In this document: positions 17,510-27,300 of the stretch, in pieces
Position numbering within the stretch: the stretch's first letter is position 1
How the letters are laid out: every line of letters starts with the position of its first letter
Assembly: GCA_016789905.1 (NCBI GenBank)
Contig: JAEUQC010000036.1
Location: 1-41,431 of the forward strand
Source: Bryobacterales bacterium
Lineage (GTDB): Bacteria; Acidobacteriota; Terriglobia; Bryobacterales; Bryobacteraceae
Length of the DNA: 41,431 nucleotides
Direction: 5' to 3'
Translations under genes and position numbers: made by a program
Notes under the pieces: generated by a model
Told to the model about the DNA's origin: nothing
Databases searched by the model: none
What the model saw: only the letters and a program-made list of their open reading frames with translations

Positions 17510-18549
17510 TGCCCGACCAGCGCACCGATGCCGATTGGCGGCGATTCAAGCGCCGCGTCGCACAGATTGTCGCGGCCATCGCCACCGTGATTTCCATCGG
17601 CTGCACCGGGTATATGGTGTTCGCCGGCGCGCCATTTTTCGACTCCATCTACATGGCGCTCACCACCATCACCACCATTGGGTATGGCGAAATAATCCCG
17701 CTTGGACGGGCCGGGCGCGTGTTCAATATTTTCTATATCGTCGTAGGCGTCGGCACCGTGCTGGTCGCCCTCGGCGTGCTCACCCAGGCCATGATTGAAC
17801 TGGAGTTGAGCGGATACTTTCCCAAGAGGCGAAGACGCCGCATGATTGAAAACTTAAAATCGCATTTCATAGTTTGCGGCTACGGCCGCGTGGGGCGCAG
17901 CGCGTCGGAAGAGTTGCGAAAATCCGGTGTGCCCATCCTGGTGATTGATCGAAGCGAGGAGCGCGTGGACCGCGCGCTGCAGGCCGGGCTGCTGGCCGTC
18001 GCCGCCGATTCAACGCGCGACGAAGTGCTGCGCGATGTGGGCGTGGACCGCGCGCGCGGCCTGATCGCCGCGCTATCCACCGACGCCGACAACACCTACC
18101 TCATTCTCTCCGCCAAGGCGCTGAATCCAATGCTGCCCGTGGCCACGCGCGTCAGCGAAGAGGAGTCTGAACGCAAGCTGCGGCGCGCCGGGGCCGACGT
18201 CGTTTTCGCGCCCTACACCATCACGGGCCAGCGGCTGTCCCAATCGCTCCTGAAACCGCACGTCAACGAGTTCATTGACTTCACCACCGGCAACGACATG
18301 GGCTTGGACGTTCGCATTGAACAGGTGCAGGTTTCGGCGCGGTCGGAATACGTGTCAAAGTCGCTGCGCCAGGCGCAGTTGCGCGCCGATCTTGGCGTCA
18401 TTGTGCTGGCCATCCGCAAAGCAACCGGCCAGATGGTCTTTAACCCGCCGGCCGATTTTGAAATCGGCGCCGGCGACTACCTGATCGTGATGGGCCAACC
18501 CGCCCAGCTTCGCCGCCTGGAAGAACTGATGGAGGAGAAAGTCGCGTGA
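17509..18549 (+). CDS. Potassium channel with RCK (TrkA-N/TrkA-C) domains
   Basis: This 346-residue protein is a two-transmembrane K+ channel subunit. TM1 spans about 17-39. A pore helix leads to the selectivity filter TIGYGE (GYG at 58-60), and TM2 spans about 70-93. A basic cluster (KRRRRR) leads into the cytoplasmic RCK N-lobe, with the nucleotide-binding glycine motif VCGYGRVGRSASEEL, followed by a TrkA-C lobe (about 255-340). This resembles MthK-like ligand-gated channels that act as tetramers and respond to Ca2+ or nucleotides. Which ligand applies here is not visible. Its ATG overlaps the phosphatase stop (TGATG), and its stop overlaps the next GTG. Confidence 0.95.
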   Translation: MPDQRTDADWRRFKRRVAQIVAAIATVISIGCTGYMVFAGAPFFDSIYMALTTITTIGYGEIIPLGRAGRVFNIFYIVVGVGTVLVALGVLTQAMIELELSGYFPKRRRRRMIENLKSHFIVCGYGRVGRSASEELRKSGVPILVIDRSEERVDRALQAGLLAVAADSTRDEVLRDVGVDRARGLIAALSTDADNTYLILSAKALNPMLPVATRVSEEESERKLRRAGADVVFAPYTITGQRLSQSLLKPHVNEFIDFTTGNDMGLDVRIEQVQVSARSEYVSKSLRQAQLRADLGVIVLAIRKATGQMVFNPPADFEIGAGDYLIVMGQPAQLRRLEELMEEKVA

Positions 18550-20054
18550 AGATCCTAACGGCCGCCGAGATGCGCGAGGTGGACCGGCGCACAATCGCCG
18601 CCGGCATTCCGGGTTTGATCCTGATGGAGAACGCCGCGCACCGCGTGGTGGAGGCCCTCGCACGCGAATGCGCGCCGCTGAAGGAACAGCGGATTCTTGT
18701 CTTCTGCGGCAAGGGGAACAACGGCGGAGACGGGTTGGCCATCGCGCGGCTGCTGCATGTGCGCTACCGGCCGGCGTCGCTCGATGTGATACTGGCGGAC
18801 AAGCCATCCGAACTGCGCGGCGACGCGGCCGCCAATCTCGCCATGCTGCGCGCCAGCGGCTTTGAAGCCATTCATGACCAAGTGCCCGATGAAGCCCGCG
18901 GCGCCACGTTGATTATCGACGCATTGCTCGGCACCGGCATCGACGGCGACGCCCGCGGCCGCGCCGCGGAACTGATCATCGAACTCTCCTTCGCCTTCCC
19001 CGGCGCCAAGGTTTGCGCCGTCGATCTTCCCAGCGGCATGGCCTCCGATTCAGGGGAGTCCGGTACGCCCGTCGCGCGCGTCGATTTCACCGTCACCTTC
19101 ACCGCGCCCAAGCTCTGCCACGCATTGCCGCCCAACTGTGACCGCGTGGGACGGCTCACCATCGGGCGCATCGGCTCGCCCGATTCGTTGCTGGAGGAGA
19201 TTCCGCGCAACTGGGTGGACCCAGCCGATTTCGCCGATTTTCTGGACCCGCGCGCCCGCGCCGGACACAAGGGGACGTATGGGCATGTGCTGGTGATCGC
19301 CGGTGCGCGCGGCAAGCCCGGCGCCGCGGCCATGGCCGGCATGGCGGCGCTGCGCGCGGGCGCGGGGCTGGTGACGGTGGCCACGGCCGCCTCAGCCATT
19401 GGCGCCGTGAACGCCCACGCGCCGGAGTTGATGACCGTCCCGCTGACGGAGACCGCCACCGGCGCCATCGCCGATCAGGACATGACCGCGGCGCTGGACG
19501 GCAAAACCGTAATCGCCATTGGGCCGGGCCTGGGCACCGATCCGGAGACGGTGGCGCTAACGCGGCGGTTGATTGCCGAAGCGCGCCAGCCGATGGTAAT
19601 CGATGCCGACGCGCTGAACGCGCTGGCCGGCGTGGAGTGGCCCGGCGCCGCCGGCCCGCGCGCCATGACGCCCCACCCCGGCGAAATGCAGCGCCTGCAG
19701 GGGCGAACCGTGGAGGACCGCATGAGCGACGCTGCCGGCCTGGCCAAACACCTTGGCGTCACTGTCTTGTTAAAAGGACAGCGTACCGTGATCGCCAACG
19801 CCGAAGGCGAGTGTTGGATCAACCCCACCGGCACACCCGCCATGGCCACCGCCGGCAGCGGTGACATTCTTACCGGGCTCATCGCCGGCCTCGCCGCGCA
19901 GCATCCGGCGCGCCTCACGGAGGCAACCATCGCCGCCGCCTGGCTGCACGGCCGCGCCGGCGAACTGGCCGCCGCCGAACTCGGCGAATTGTCCGTCGTC
20001 GCCACCGATCTGTTGAAATATCTGCCCGGCGCCATCCGTTCCGCCCATGCTTGA
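18546..20054 (+). CDS. nnr: Bifunctional NAD(P)H-hydrate epimerase / ADP-dependent dehydratase
   Basis: This 502-residue fusion repairs hydrated NADH and NADPH. The N-terminal epimerase (YjeF_N, about 1-210) has MENAAHRVVEA and CGKGNNGGDGLAIARLL. The C-terminal ribokinase-like dehydratase (YjeF_C, about 225-495) has IAGARGKPGAAAMAG, IGPGLG, DADALNALAG, TPHPGEM and TGTPAMATAGSGDILTG, so both active sites look intact. The start is GTG, overlapping the channel stop (GTGA). It overlaps tsaE by 8 bp, a linkage seen in many bacteria. Confidence 0.96.
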   Translation: MKILTAAEMREVDRRTIAAGIPGLILMENAAHRVVEALARECAPLKEQRILVFCGKGNNGGDGLAIARLLHVRYRPASLDVILADKPSELRGDAAANLAMLRASGFEAIHDQVPDEARGATLIIDALLGTGIDGDARGRAAELIIELSFAFPGAKVCAVDLPSGMASDSGESGTPVARVDFTVTFTAPKLCHALPPNCDRVGRLTIGRIGSPDSLLEEIPRNWVDPADFADFLDPRARAGHKGTYGHVLVIAGARGKPGAAAMAGMAALRAGAGLVTVATAASAIGAVNAHAPELMTVPLTETATGAIADQDMTAALDGKTVIAIGPGLGTDPETVALTRRLIAEARQPMVIDADALNALAGVEWPGAAGPRAMTPHPGEMQRLQGRTVEDRMSDAAGLAKHLGVTVLLKGQRTVIANAEGECWINPTGTPAMATAGSGDILTGLIAGLAAQHPARLTEATIAAAWLHGRAGELAAAELGELSVVATDLLKYLPGAIRSAHA

Positions 20055-20469
20055 GTTCTTCTCCGGCAGCCCCGCCCGGACCGCCGCCATCGCCGGCCAG
20101 ATCGCCGCGCTGATCCCGGCTCCGGCCATTGTGCAACTCACCGGGAATCTTGGCGCGGGTAAGACCACGCTCTCCAAATCCCTCATTGAGGCCTGGGGCG
20201 CCGGACGCGCCGATGAGGTCTCCAGCCCGACTTTCACGCTGATTCACGAACATGGCGAACCGGTCTCGGTTTACCACATCGATCTCTACCGGCTGGAAAC
20301 GCCGAACGAATTCTACTCGCTGGGACTGGACGAAATCTTCGATTCGCGGGCGCGCGTCTTAATTGAGTGGGGCGAGAAGTTCGCGCCACTCCTGCCACCG
20401 GAGCGGTGGATTATTCGCATCGAACACGCCGGCGGCGATGCGCGCCGGATTACAGTAGATCGTCCGTAG
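20047..20469 (+). CDS. tsaE: tRNA threonylcarbamoyladenosine synthesis ATPase TsaE
   Basis: TsaE is the small ATPase (140 residues here) that works with TsaB and TsaD to make t6A at position 37 of ANN-decoding tRNAs. It has a Walker A motif GNLGAGKTT (residues 33-41), the conserved SPTFTLIHEH, HIDLYRL and LIEWGEKF blocks, and normal length. It begins 8 bp before the NAD(P)HX-repair gene ends. Its last 20 bases overlap the 3' end of the convergent acyl-CoA synthetase gene. It is the last gene of the coupled lpxD run. Confidence 0.96.
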   Translation: MLEFFSGSPARTAAIAGQIAALIPAPAIVQLTGNLGAGKTTLSKSLIEAWGAGRADEVSSPTFTLIHEHGEPVSVYHIDLYRLETPNEFYSLGLDEIFDSRARVLIEWGEKFAPLLPPERWIIRIEHAGGDARRITVDRP

Positions 20470-22243
20470 CCACGTACATTTCGGCCACCGTGGCGGCGTG
20501 GATGTCCAACACGCGCGACCGTCGCACCTTCATCGTTGGCGTCAATTCCCCGCCCTCAATGGAAAACTCCACCGGCAACACGCGGAACTTCTTCACCTGT
20601 TCGTAGGTCGCCAGTTGCGCGTTGGCGGCCTTGACGGCCTTCTTGATCGCCGCCTGCACCGGCGCGGAGGCGGCCATTTCCGCCAGCGTCTTGCCTTTCA
20701 GCCCCTCCATCATTTCCGCCATTGCCGTGTTGATAGTGAATAGCGCGGAAATAAACGGCTGCTTTTCTCCCGCCAGAACCATCTGGCTGATCAGGGGCTC
20801 CGTCTTAAACAACTCCTCCACCTTCGACGGGTAAATTTTCTTCCCGTTCGAAGAAACGATGATCTCCTTCTTGCGCCCGGTGATGGAGACAAAGCCATCG
20901 TCGGCGATTTCGGCGATGTCGCCCGTGTAGAGCCAGCCGTCCCGGAACGTTTCCGCCGTGGCCTTGGGGTCGTTGAAATAGCCCATGGCGAGCGTCGGTC
21001 CGCTCACCAGCAGTTCCCCGTCGTCGGCCAGTTTCAACTGGACTTCGGAAAACGGCTGTCCGATGGAGCCAAGCTTGCGGCGCCCCAGCAGATTCAACGT
21101 CAGCACGCCCGCTTCGGTCAACCCAAAGCCTTCGTGCAGCGGCATGCCGATGGCTTCGTAGAACAGGGCCAGTTCTTTAGCCAGCGGCGCCGCTCCGGAA
21201 ACGGCGAACGTCATCTCTCCGCCCAGCCGTTCGCGGATTTTGGCGAAGATGATACGGTCAAACAGCGCCAACGGCGCCTTCATCCACAGCGGCACCGGCT
21301 TGCCCGCGTGGCGCAGTTTCACCGCGTCCGCGCTCATGCCGATCGCCGTGTAGAATAGCTTCTTCGCCGTGCCGCTCTTCTTTTGCACCTCGGTCCGCAC
21401 GCTGGCATAAACGCGTTCCCACACCCGCGGCGGCGCCAGGAAGAACGTCGGCTTCACCGTCTTGAACTCGTGCGGCATCCGCGCCAGGCTCTCCGAAAAA
21501 TAGACCGGAATCCGCAGTCGCAACGGCAGCAGTTCAATCCCAAGCCGCTGCGCGATGTGCGCCGATGGCAGAAACGCCAGTACTCGGTCCGCCGGGCTGA
21601 GGTGGACCGCCTTGGCGCCCAGGTCTACGTTGGCCACCAGCGCCGCATGCGACACTTCCACAAACTTCGGCGCCCCGGTGGCGCCGGAGGTCAGGTACAG
21701 AATCGCGCGCTGCTCCGGCATCACGCCCAGCCGGATGCGGTCAAAGTACTCCGCGTCGTCGGCCATCGCCGCCCGCCCGCGCCCGCGCAACTCTTCCAGC
21801 GTCATCACCCCGTCAATCAGCCCGCTCATCACTATCCATCGCACCGCCAGTTCCCCGCCGCCGGCGTCCATCAGCATTTTGTGGATCTTCGCGTCCTCCA
21901 CAAAAACCACTTTCGCCCCGCACCGCCGCAGCGCGTCCACCTGTTCCCGCGCCTGACTGTTCACATACAGCGCCGCCGCCGTCGCGCCATTGGACATCAC
22001 ACCGATATCCACCAGATAAAATTCCGCGCGCGTCTCGCTGCCAATGCCCACCATGTCGCCGTTTTCTACTCCAATCGCGCGCAACCCGCAGGCGATCTCC
22101 CGGACGATGTCGCGATACTCAATCCAGGAGTAAGTCCGGTACTGGCGCCCGTCCTTGGTCGATTCCGGCTGATGCATGGCCGCCTTGTTCCCCTGGGCCG
22201 CCACGGCTTCCTCAAGCAGCGAATAGACTGTCCGTTTTGTCAT
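20450..22243 (-). CDS. Long-chain acyl-CoA synthetase (AMP-forming)
   Basis: This 597-residue adenylate-forming enzyme activates fatty acids as acyl-AMP and then acyl-CoA. It has the ATP-binding P-loop YLTSGATGAPKFVEVSH (the usual TGxPK is TGAPK here), GFGLTEAG, YTGDIAEIADDGFVSITGRKKEIIVSSNGKKIYP, and the C-terminal lysine region LTPTMKVRR of the long-chain FadD15/LACS group. I chose the ATG at 22243 (MTKRTVYSLL), where the family begins; the frame extends upstream over the start of the divergent gene without similarity. The gene overlaps the tsaE 3' end by 20 bp, with no terminator between. Fatty-acid use or lipid remodelling is likely. Confidence 0.93.
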   Translation of the reverse strand: MTKRTVYSLLEEAVAAQGNKAAMHQPESTKDGRQYRTYSWIEYRDIVREIACGLRAIGVENGDMVGIGSETRAEFYLVDIGVMSNGATAAALYVNSQAREQVDALRRCGAKVVFVEDAKIHKMLMDAGGGELAVRWIVMSGLIDGVMTLEELRGRGRAAMADDAEYFDRIRLGVMPEQRAILYLTSGATGAPKFVEVSHAALVANVDLGAKAVHLSPADRVLAFLPSAHIAQRLGIELLPLRLRIPVYFSESLARMPHEFKTVKPTFFLAPPRVWERVYASVRTEVQKKSGTAKKLFYTAIGMSADAVKLRHAGKPVPLWMKAPLALFDRIIFAKIRERLGGEMTFAVSGAAPLAKELALFYEAIGMPLHEGFGLTEAGVLTLNLLGRRKLGSIGQPFSEVQLKLADDGELLVSGPTLAMGYFNDPKATAETFRDGWLYTGDIAEIADDGFVSITGRKKEIIVSSNGKKIYPSKVEELFKTEPLISQMVLAGEKQPFISALFTINTAMAEMMEGLKGKTLAEMAASAPVQAAIKKAVKAANAQLATYEQVKKFRVLPVEFSIEGGELTPTMKVRRSRVLDIHAATVAEMYVATDDLL

Positions 22244-22286
22244 CGAAGGCCATCCTAACATGCAAGCCCGTTTACAATGGAAGGAG

Positions 22287-23072
22287 ATGAATTTTGAACG
22301 GGAACTGGCCATCGCGCGCCGTATTGTCACGCGTTCCGCGGACCTCTCCATGAAGCATTTCGAAGCCGGCATTGAAATGGAGGACAAAAGCGACGATTCG
22401 CCTGTCACCAACGCCGACCGGGAGGCCGAGGTCTATATCTCCGCCGCGCTCGAAGAGGCGTTTCCAGATGACGGCCAGATGGGCGAAGAGGGCGTGGCCA
22501 AGCCCTCCCGCAGCGGCCGCACATGGATTATCGACCCCATTGACGGCACCCGCGATTTTATTCGCGGCAACGCCCAGTGGGGCGTCCTGCTGGGCCTGGA
22601 GGCCGATGGAAGGCCCGCCGCCGGCGTGGCCCATTTTCCGGTGATGGGCAAAACCTATCTGGGCTCCGTTGGCGGCGGCGCCTGGTGCAACGATCGCCGC
22701 ATTCAGGTCTCCGCCGTGGACCGGCTCGATCGCGCCGTGGTCTGCTTCAACGGCATGCAGAACAACAGGAATTGGCCCTATCGCGATATGGTGCTCGATT
22801 TCCTTTCCAAGTTCTGGTGCATGCGCAGCATGTCCGGCTCGCCGGATATCATGATGGTGGCCAGCGGCCAGGCCGATGTCTGGATCGAACCCAGCGCCAA
22901 ACCGTGGGACCTGTGCCCCATGAAGGTGATCGTCGAAGAAGCCGGCGGAAAGTTCTTCAACTTCAGCGGGACCGATTCCATCTACGCCGGCAATGCCCTG
23001 GTCTGCACGCCCGCGTTTGAACAGCTCTTGCGGGACACCTTCGTCAAGCCGGAGTTTGCGCCTGGGAAGTAG
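22287..23072 (+). CDS. Inositol-monophosphatase-family phosphatase
   Basis: This protein of about 261 residues belongs to the Mg2+-dependent IMPase/FBPase/HisN superfamily. Motif A is WIIDPIDGTRDFIRGN, where the two aspartates bind metal, and EEG upstream supplies the metal-binding glutamate. Motif B is WDLCPMKVIVEEAGG. It may be a histidinol-phosphatase, inositol-1-phosphatase or CysQ-like enzyme, and the sequence alone does not decide. The family-like N-terminus starts at MNFERE (22287), but AGGAG touches that ATG. An ATG at 22260 is an alternative with GAAGG ten bases upstream. TACAAT at 22273-22278 could be a -10 giving a nearly leaderless message from 22287. The last 29 bases overlap the convergent DUF4126 gene. 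Confidence 0.9.
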   Translation: MNFERELAIARRIVTRSADLSMKHFEAGIEMEDKSDDSPVTNADREAEVYISAALEEAFPDDGQMGEEGVAKPSRSGRTWIIDPIDGTRDFIRGNAQWGVLLGLEADGRPAAGVAHFPVMGKTYLGSVGGGAWCNDRRIQVSAVDRLDRAVVCFNGMQNNRNWPYRDMVLDFLSKFWCMRSMSGSPDIMMVASGQADVWIEPSAKPWDLCPMKVIVEEAGGKFFNFSGTDSIYAGNALVCTPAFEQLLRDTFVKPEFAPGK

Positions 23073-23934
23073 CCTCCCGCCGAAGGCAGGCACACCATTC
23101 CTTGGTCAAATAGAACGTCGCCCCATCCGCGCTGCGGGCAACGTTGAAAACGAACCCCCACTCCACGCCTGGTTCCAACGCGCCCAGCCGCAGTTCCTTG
23201 CGCCGTCCCCACCGCGTGAACGTGAACTCGCCCGTCTCCGGCCGCAGCCATCCGGCAGCCAGCCGCGGCGCGCCCTTCACGCTGCGCGCATACACGCGCA
23301 CCGCGCCCGGCGCCTCCTGCTGCGGCGGCAAAGAGAACCACGAAGCCACCCGCCCAAACAGCCCCGCCAGCAGAAACCGTGCCACCCGCAACAGGAACGG
23401 CAGGAAGGCAAGGATCCCGATGATCACGCCGCCAAACACCGGCAGCGCCACCCATGGGTATTGGTACGCCAGCGCCAACAGCATCACCACACTAAAATCT
23501 TCGGCCACCGAGATCGCCGAATGCGCCGCCGGCTCCGGCGTCGCGTGCGCCATCAGCCGGAAACCCATCTTCGAGGAATGCGTCCCCAGCGCCAGCGTCC
23601 CCGCGCCCAGCATGGCCAGCACCTTCACCAGCGGGTCCATGTCCGCCGTCGCGCTCAGCGCCAGCAGCGCCCCGCCCACCGGCCGGATGAACGTGTGAAT
23701 GCCGTCCCAGATGGGCGTGAAGAATGGAACTTTGTCGGCCACGAACTCCGCCAGGTACATCGCCCCCGCCGCGATCAGCACCACCGGATGCGCCAGCAGG
23801 CCCAACTCCCCCGGCATATCGTGGAGCCACCCATAGCGGATGCCCAGGCCAGTCACCAACACCGCCGCGTACAGGTTCAGCCCCGCGCCGATCGCCAGTC
23901 CCAGCACGTTCGATAGCAGCGCCCAATTGTCCAT
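23044..23934 (-). CDS. DUF4126-family membrane protein
   Basis: This 296-residue protein is largely hydrophobic in its first 200 residues, with roughly five or six membrane segments, including LGLAIGAGLNLYAAVLVTGLG and HPVVLIAAGAMYLAEFVADK. It also has the conserved VPFFTPIWDGIHTFIRPVGGALLA. These match the DUF4126 pattern as I know it. The last 90 or so residues are soluble and contain TFTRWGRRKELRLG, which is an extension beyond the usual domain. No biochemical function is established for the family. It starts 6 bp after the small GlsB-like gene, and the pair is probably cotranscribed. Confidence 0.8.
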   Translation of the reverse strand: MDNWALLSNVLGLAIGAGLNLYAAVLVTGLGIRYGWLHDMPGELGLLAHPVVLIAAGAMYLAEFVADKVPFFTPIWDGIHTFIRPVGGALLALSATADMDPLVKVLAMLGAGTLALGTHSSKMGFRLMAHATPEPAAHSAISVAEDFSVVMLLALAYQYPWVALPVFGGVIIGILAFLPFLLRVARFLLAGLFGRVASWFSLPPQQEAPGAVRVYARSVKGAPRLAAGWLRPETGEFTFTRWGRRKELRLGALEPGVEWGFVFNVARSADGATFYLTKEWCACLRREATSQAQTPA

Positions 23935-23940
23935 TTTTCG

Positions 23941-24192
23941 CTATTTCCTCGCCGACACCATGCGGTAGCCAAACAGCAGCAGAATCGAACCCAGCACCGA
24001 CATGATCCACCCCGCCGATTGGCCCGGCGCGTAGAGTCCAAAAAACTGGCCCACCCAACTTCCAAGGAACGACCCCGCAATGCCGATCCCTATGGTGACA
24101 ATCAACCCTCCGGGATCTTTCCCCGGCAGCAAAAACTTCGCGATTACCCCGACCACCAAACCGGAAATCAACGTCCCGATCAAGCTGAACAT
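23941..24192 (-). CDS. GlsB/YeaQ/YmgE-family small membrane protein
   Basis: This 83-residue protein has three closely spaced membrane segments. It carries the family signature GLVVGVIAKFLLPGKDPGGLIVTIGIGIAGSFLGSWVG with its conserved Gly pattern. Members are often called transglycosylase-associated or stress-response proteins, although a transglycosylase role is not demonstrated. It is the first gene of a two-gene minus-strand unit with the DUF4126 gene. It diverges from the receptor at 24307 across a gap of 114 bp that must hold both promoters. Confidence 0.9.
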   Translation of the reverse strand: MFSLIGTLISGLVVGVIAKFLLPGKDPGGLIVTIGIGIAGSFLGSWVGQFFGLYAPGQSAGWIMSVLGSILLLFGYRMVSARK

Positions 24193-24306
24193 GGCAGTCC
24201 CTCCAAGGTGTCAGATGCGCCGGGCGGCAGAACTGTTTCGCCAGGCTGGCCCCTATCATACGCCCGGCGGCGGGCGCTACGATACCGGCGCGCGATCGGG
24301 AGTAGC

Positions 24307-27300
24307 ATGAAGGTAATGTCACGGGTCATCGTTGTTCTCCTCTCCCTGCTCAGCGTCACGTTCGCACAGGCTCCCATCGGCGCCATCGCCGGCGCGGTCT
24401 CCGACGATTCCGGCGGTCTTATCGCCAACGCCGCCGTCACCGTCACCAACATGGAGACCGGCCTGAAACGGGAGTTGAAAACCGATCCCCTCGGCCAGTA
24501 CAGCGTCCCCGCCCTGCCCGCCGGCCGCTATGAAGTCCGCGCGCAATCGCCCGGCTTCCGCCAGATTCTCCGCGAAGCCACCGTCGTTGTCGGCTCCACC
24601 ACCACTGTCGATATGAAGCTGCAGATCGGCGCCGTCACCGAAACCGTCACCGTCGCCGCCGCCAATTCGCAGATCGCCTACGATGCCCATAAAGTGGACG
24701 GCGTCATCGGCCGCACCCAAATTGAATCGCTGCCGCTCAACGGCCGCAGCTTCCTGCAACTGGCGTTCCTGGAACCCGGCGTCAGCGTTGGCACTCAGAG
24801 CCTGGCGCAGTACAACGCCCAGTTCAGTGTCTCCGTCCTCGGCGCCTCCTCCGGCAAAACCGCCCTTACCGTCGATGGCGGCAACGTCCGCAACTCGCTC
24901 GAAGGCGGCACGGCCCAGAACTTCTCCCAGGAGGTGGTGGAGGAATTCCAGATCTCTTCGGCCAATTTCGACCTCTCCACCGGCATCGCCGCCAGCGGCG
25001 CCATCAACATCGTTTCCCGCTCCGGCGGCAACGATTTCCACGGCGGTGCTTACTATTTCTTCCGCGATAACAACCTCTCGGCCTATCCCGCCCTGCGCCG
25101 CAACCCCTTCGCGCCCAACCCCTTCTTCGCCCGCCGCCAGACCGGCGCCCTGCTCTCCGGCCCCATCAAGAAGGACAAGCTCTTCTTCTTTTTCAATATC
25201 GAGAACAACAATCAGGACGCCGTCGTCACCGTTCAGCCCGATTCCCCCTACTTCGCCTCGCTCGCCAATAACTACTCCAACCCCTACAACGGCAAACAGA
25301 TCAGCGCCAAATTCGATTATCGTTTCAACGCCAATCACAACCTCTTCGCCCGCTATTCCCACGACGGCAACAACGGCTTCGGTCCACGCTCCGGCCAGCC
25401 CCTGCCGTCCAATTGGCTTGTCAATCGCAACTGGGCCGATCAATCCGTCCTCGGCGTCACCTCCACGTTTTCTTCCACCCTCGTCAACGACTTCCGCTTC
25501 GCCTACCAATACTGGAGCAATCGCAACCTGCACCCCACCGAAAACGAGTGCCCCGGCTGCCTGGGCATCGGCCTGCCGGAGATGTCAGTCGCCGGCACCA
25601 ACGTTCGCTTCGGCAACACCTCCAACGCCCCGCAGGGCCGCGATATGCGCCGCTACAACCTGGTGAATAATATGACCTGGCAAAAAGGCTCCCACCGCAT
25701 GCGCTTCGGCGGCAGTTATGAGAATCATCCCTTCTCCGGTTATTGGGCTTTTGGGGATCCGGCCGCCGGCCAGTTGTGGGGCCCCGACATCATGGCCGCC
25801 AATCGCATCCCCCTGGCCGCCTTCGGCCTGCCCTCGCAGTTCACCACCAATGCCGACGTGCTCAAGCTCCCCCTGGCCGTCTTCGCCATGGGCATCGGCG
25901 ACCCTTCCCAGCCGCCCCCGTACAACCGCGACCAGGCCTCCAACAACCGCCGCTATCACGTCTACTGGCAGGACACCTTCCGCCTGAATTCCAAGCTGAC
26001 TCTTAACTACGGCCTCGCCTGGCAGTTTGAATCCACCCTCGTCAATGGCGATCTCACCAAGCCCGCCCTGCTCGCTCCCATCATGGAGAGCCTGGAGCCC
26101 ACCAAGCCCACCTACACCAACTGGAGCCCCTCGCTCGGCTTCGCCTGGAACCCCTTCAAGGACGGCAAGACCGTCATCCGGGGCGGCGGCGGCTTCTACT
26201 TCGACACCACCGAAATCTCCCAGCGCCTCGGCGAACGCGCCGCCATCGGCCCCGTTGGCAACGGCCGCCAGCAGATCGGCGGCCAGAGCGTTCCCAATCC
26301 CACCGCCGGCATCGTCAACCCCCTTCCCGGCGTGCTCCCCAATGTCGCCGTCGGCACCCCGCTCGATTTCCGCACCCTTCCCACCGGCTTCCGCTTTTCC
26401 AACCTGATGGCCATCCTGCCCCAGGTCCGGGCCCTTGCCGAAGCCTCCGTGGCCAACCCCAATCCCAACGATCTCTCCGTCCGCAACATCAACATCTCCA
26501 AGCAAGGCACCGACATCTACCCCTACCGCTACGGTCCCGGCTACTCGCGCCACCTCACCATCGGCGTCCAGCGCGAAGTGCGCAAGGATCTGGTCGTTAC
26601 CGCCGATTTCGTCTACCGCCACGCCTTCCGCGAAGATCTTGGCTCGCTCGACTACAACCGCTTCTTCCGCGTCTCCGGCCCAGTCATCCCGCGCTGCGCC
26701 TCCACCGCCCAGGCGGCCAGCCCCACCGCCAATTGCTCCACCGGCTCCATTGGCATTCGCACCTCCGCCGGCCGCTCTGTGTACCGCGCCATGCTCCTCA
26801 AAATCGACAAACGCTTTTCCAAGCGTTTCCAGTTCCTGGCCAGCTACGCCCTTACCGCCGCCCAGGGTATGAACGGCATCACCAACCTGGATAACTGGTT
26901 CGAAAACTGGGGCCCCTCCGGCGGGCGCCATTCGCTCAATGTCAGCGGCATCGTCGACCTGCCTCTCAAGTTCCAGCTCTCGTTCATCTCCAGCATGGGC
27001 ACCCGCGGCGCCTACCGTCCGCAGGTCGGCAGTGTCGATCTCGACGGCGACGGCCTGGATACCTCCTTCCTCCCCGGCTGGAACGTGCCGGACCGTAAGC
27101 CCACCAAGGAGCGCTTGGAAAGCGCCGTCGCCGCCTGGAACGCCGCCTATCCCGATCTGCCCAACGGCCAGCGCCCGCGTACCTCGCGCAACCAGACCAT
27201 TCCCAAATTGACCCTCCCGGCCGACTACTCCTTCGGCGACAACTTCAGTTCCCAGGACATCCGCCTCACCAAGACGTTTCTATTCAAAGAGCGCTACAAA

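Noticed and set aside
21383..22258. Plus-strand open frame of 291 codons
   Set aside because: It lies opposite the acyl-CoA synthetase with all motifs intact on the other strand, and it is Arg/His/Pro-rich without similarity.
25585..26931. Minus-strand open frame of 448 codons opposite the receptor
   Set aside because: It is a Gly/Ala/Val-rich shadow of a C-ended receptor gene.
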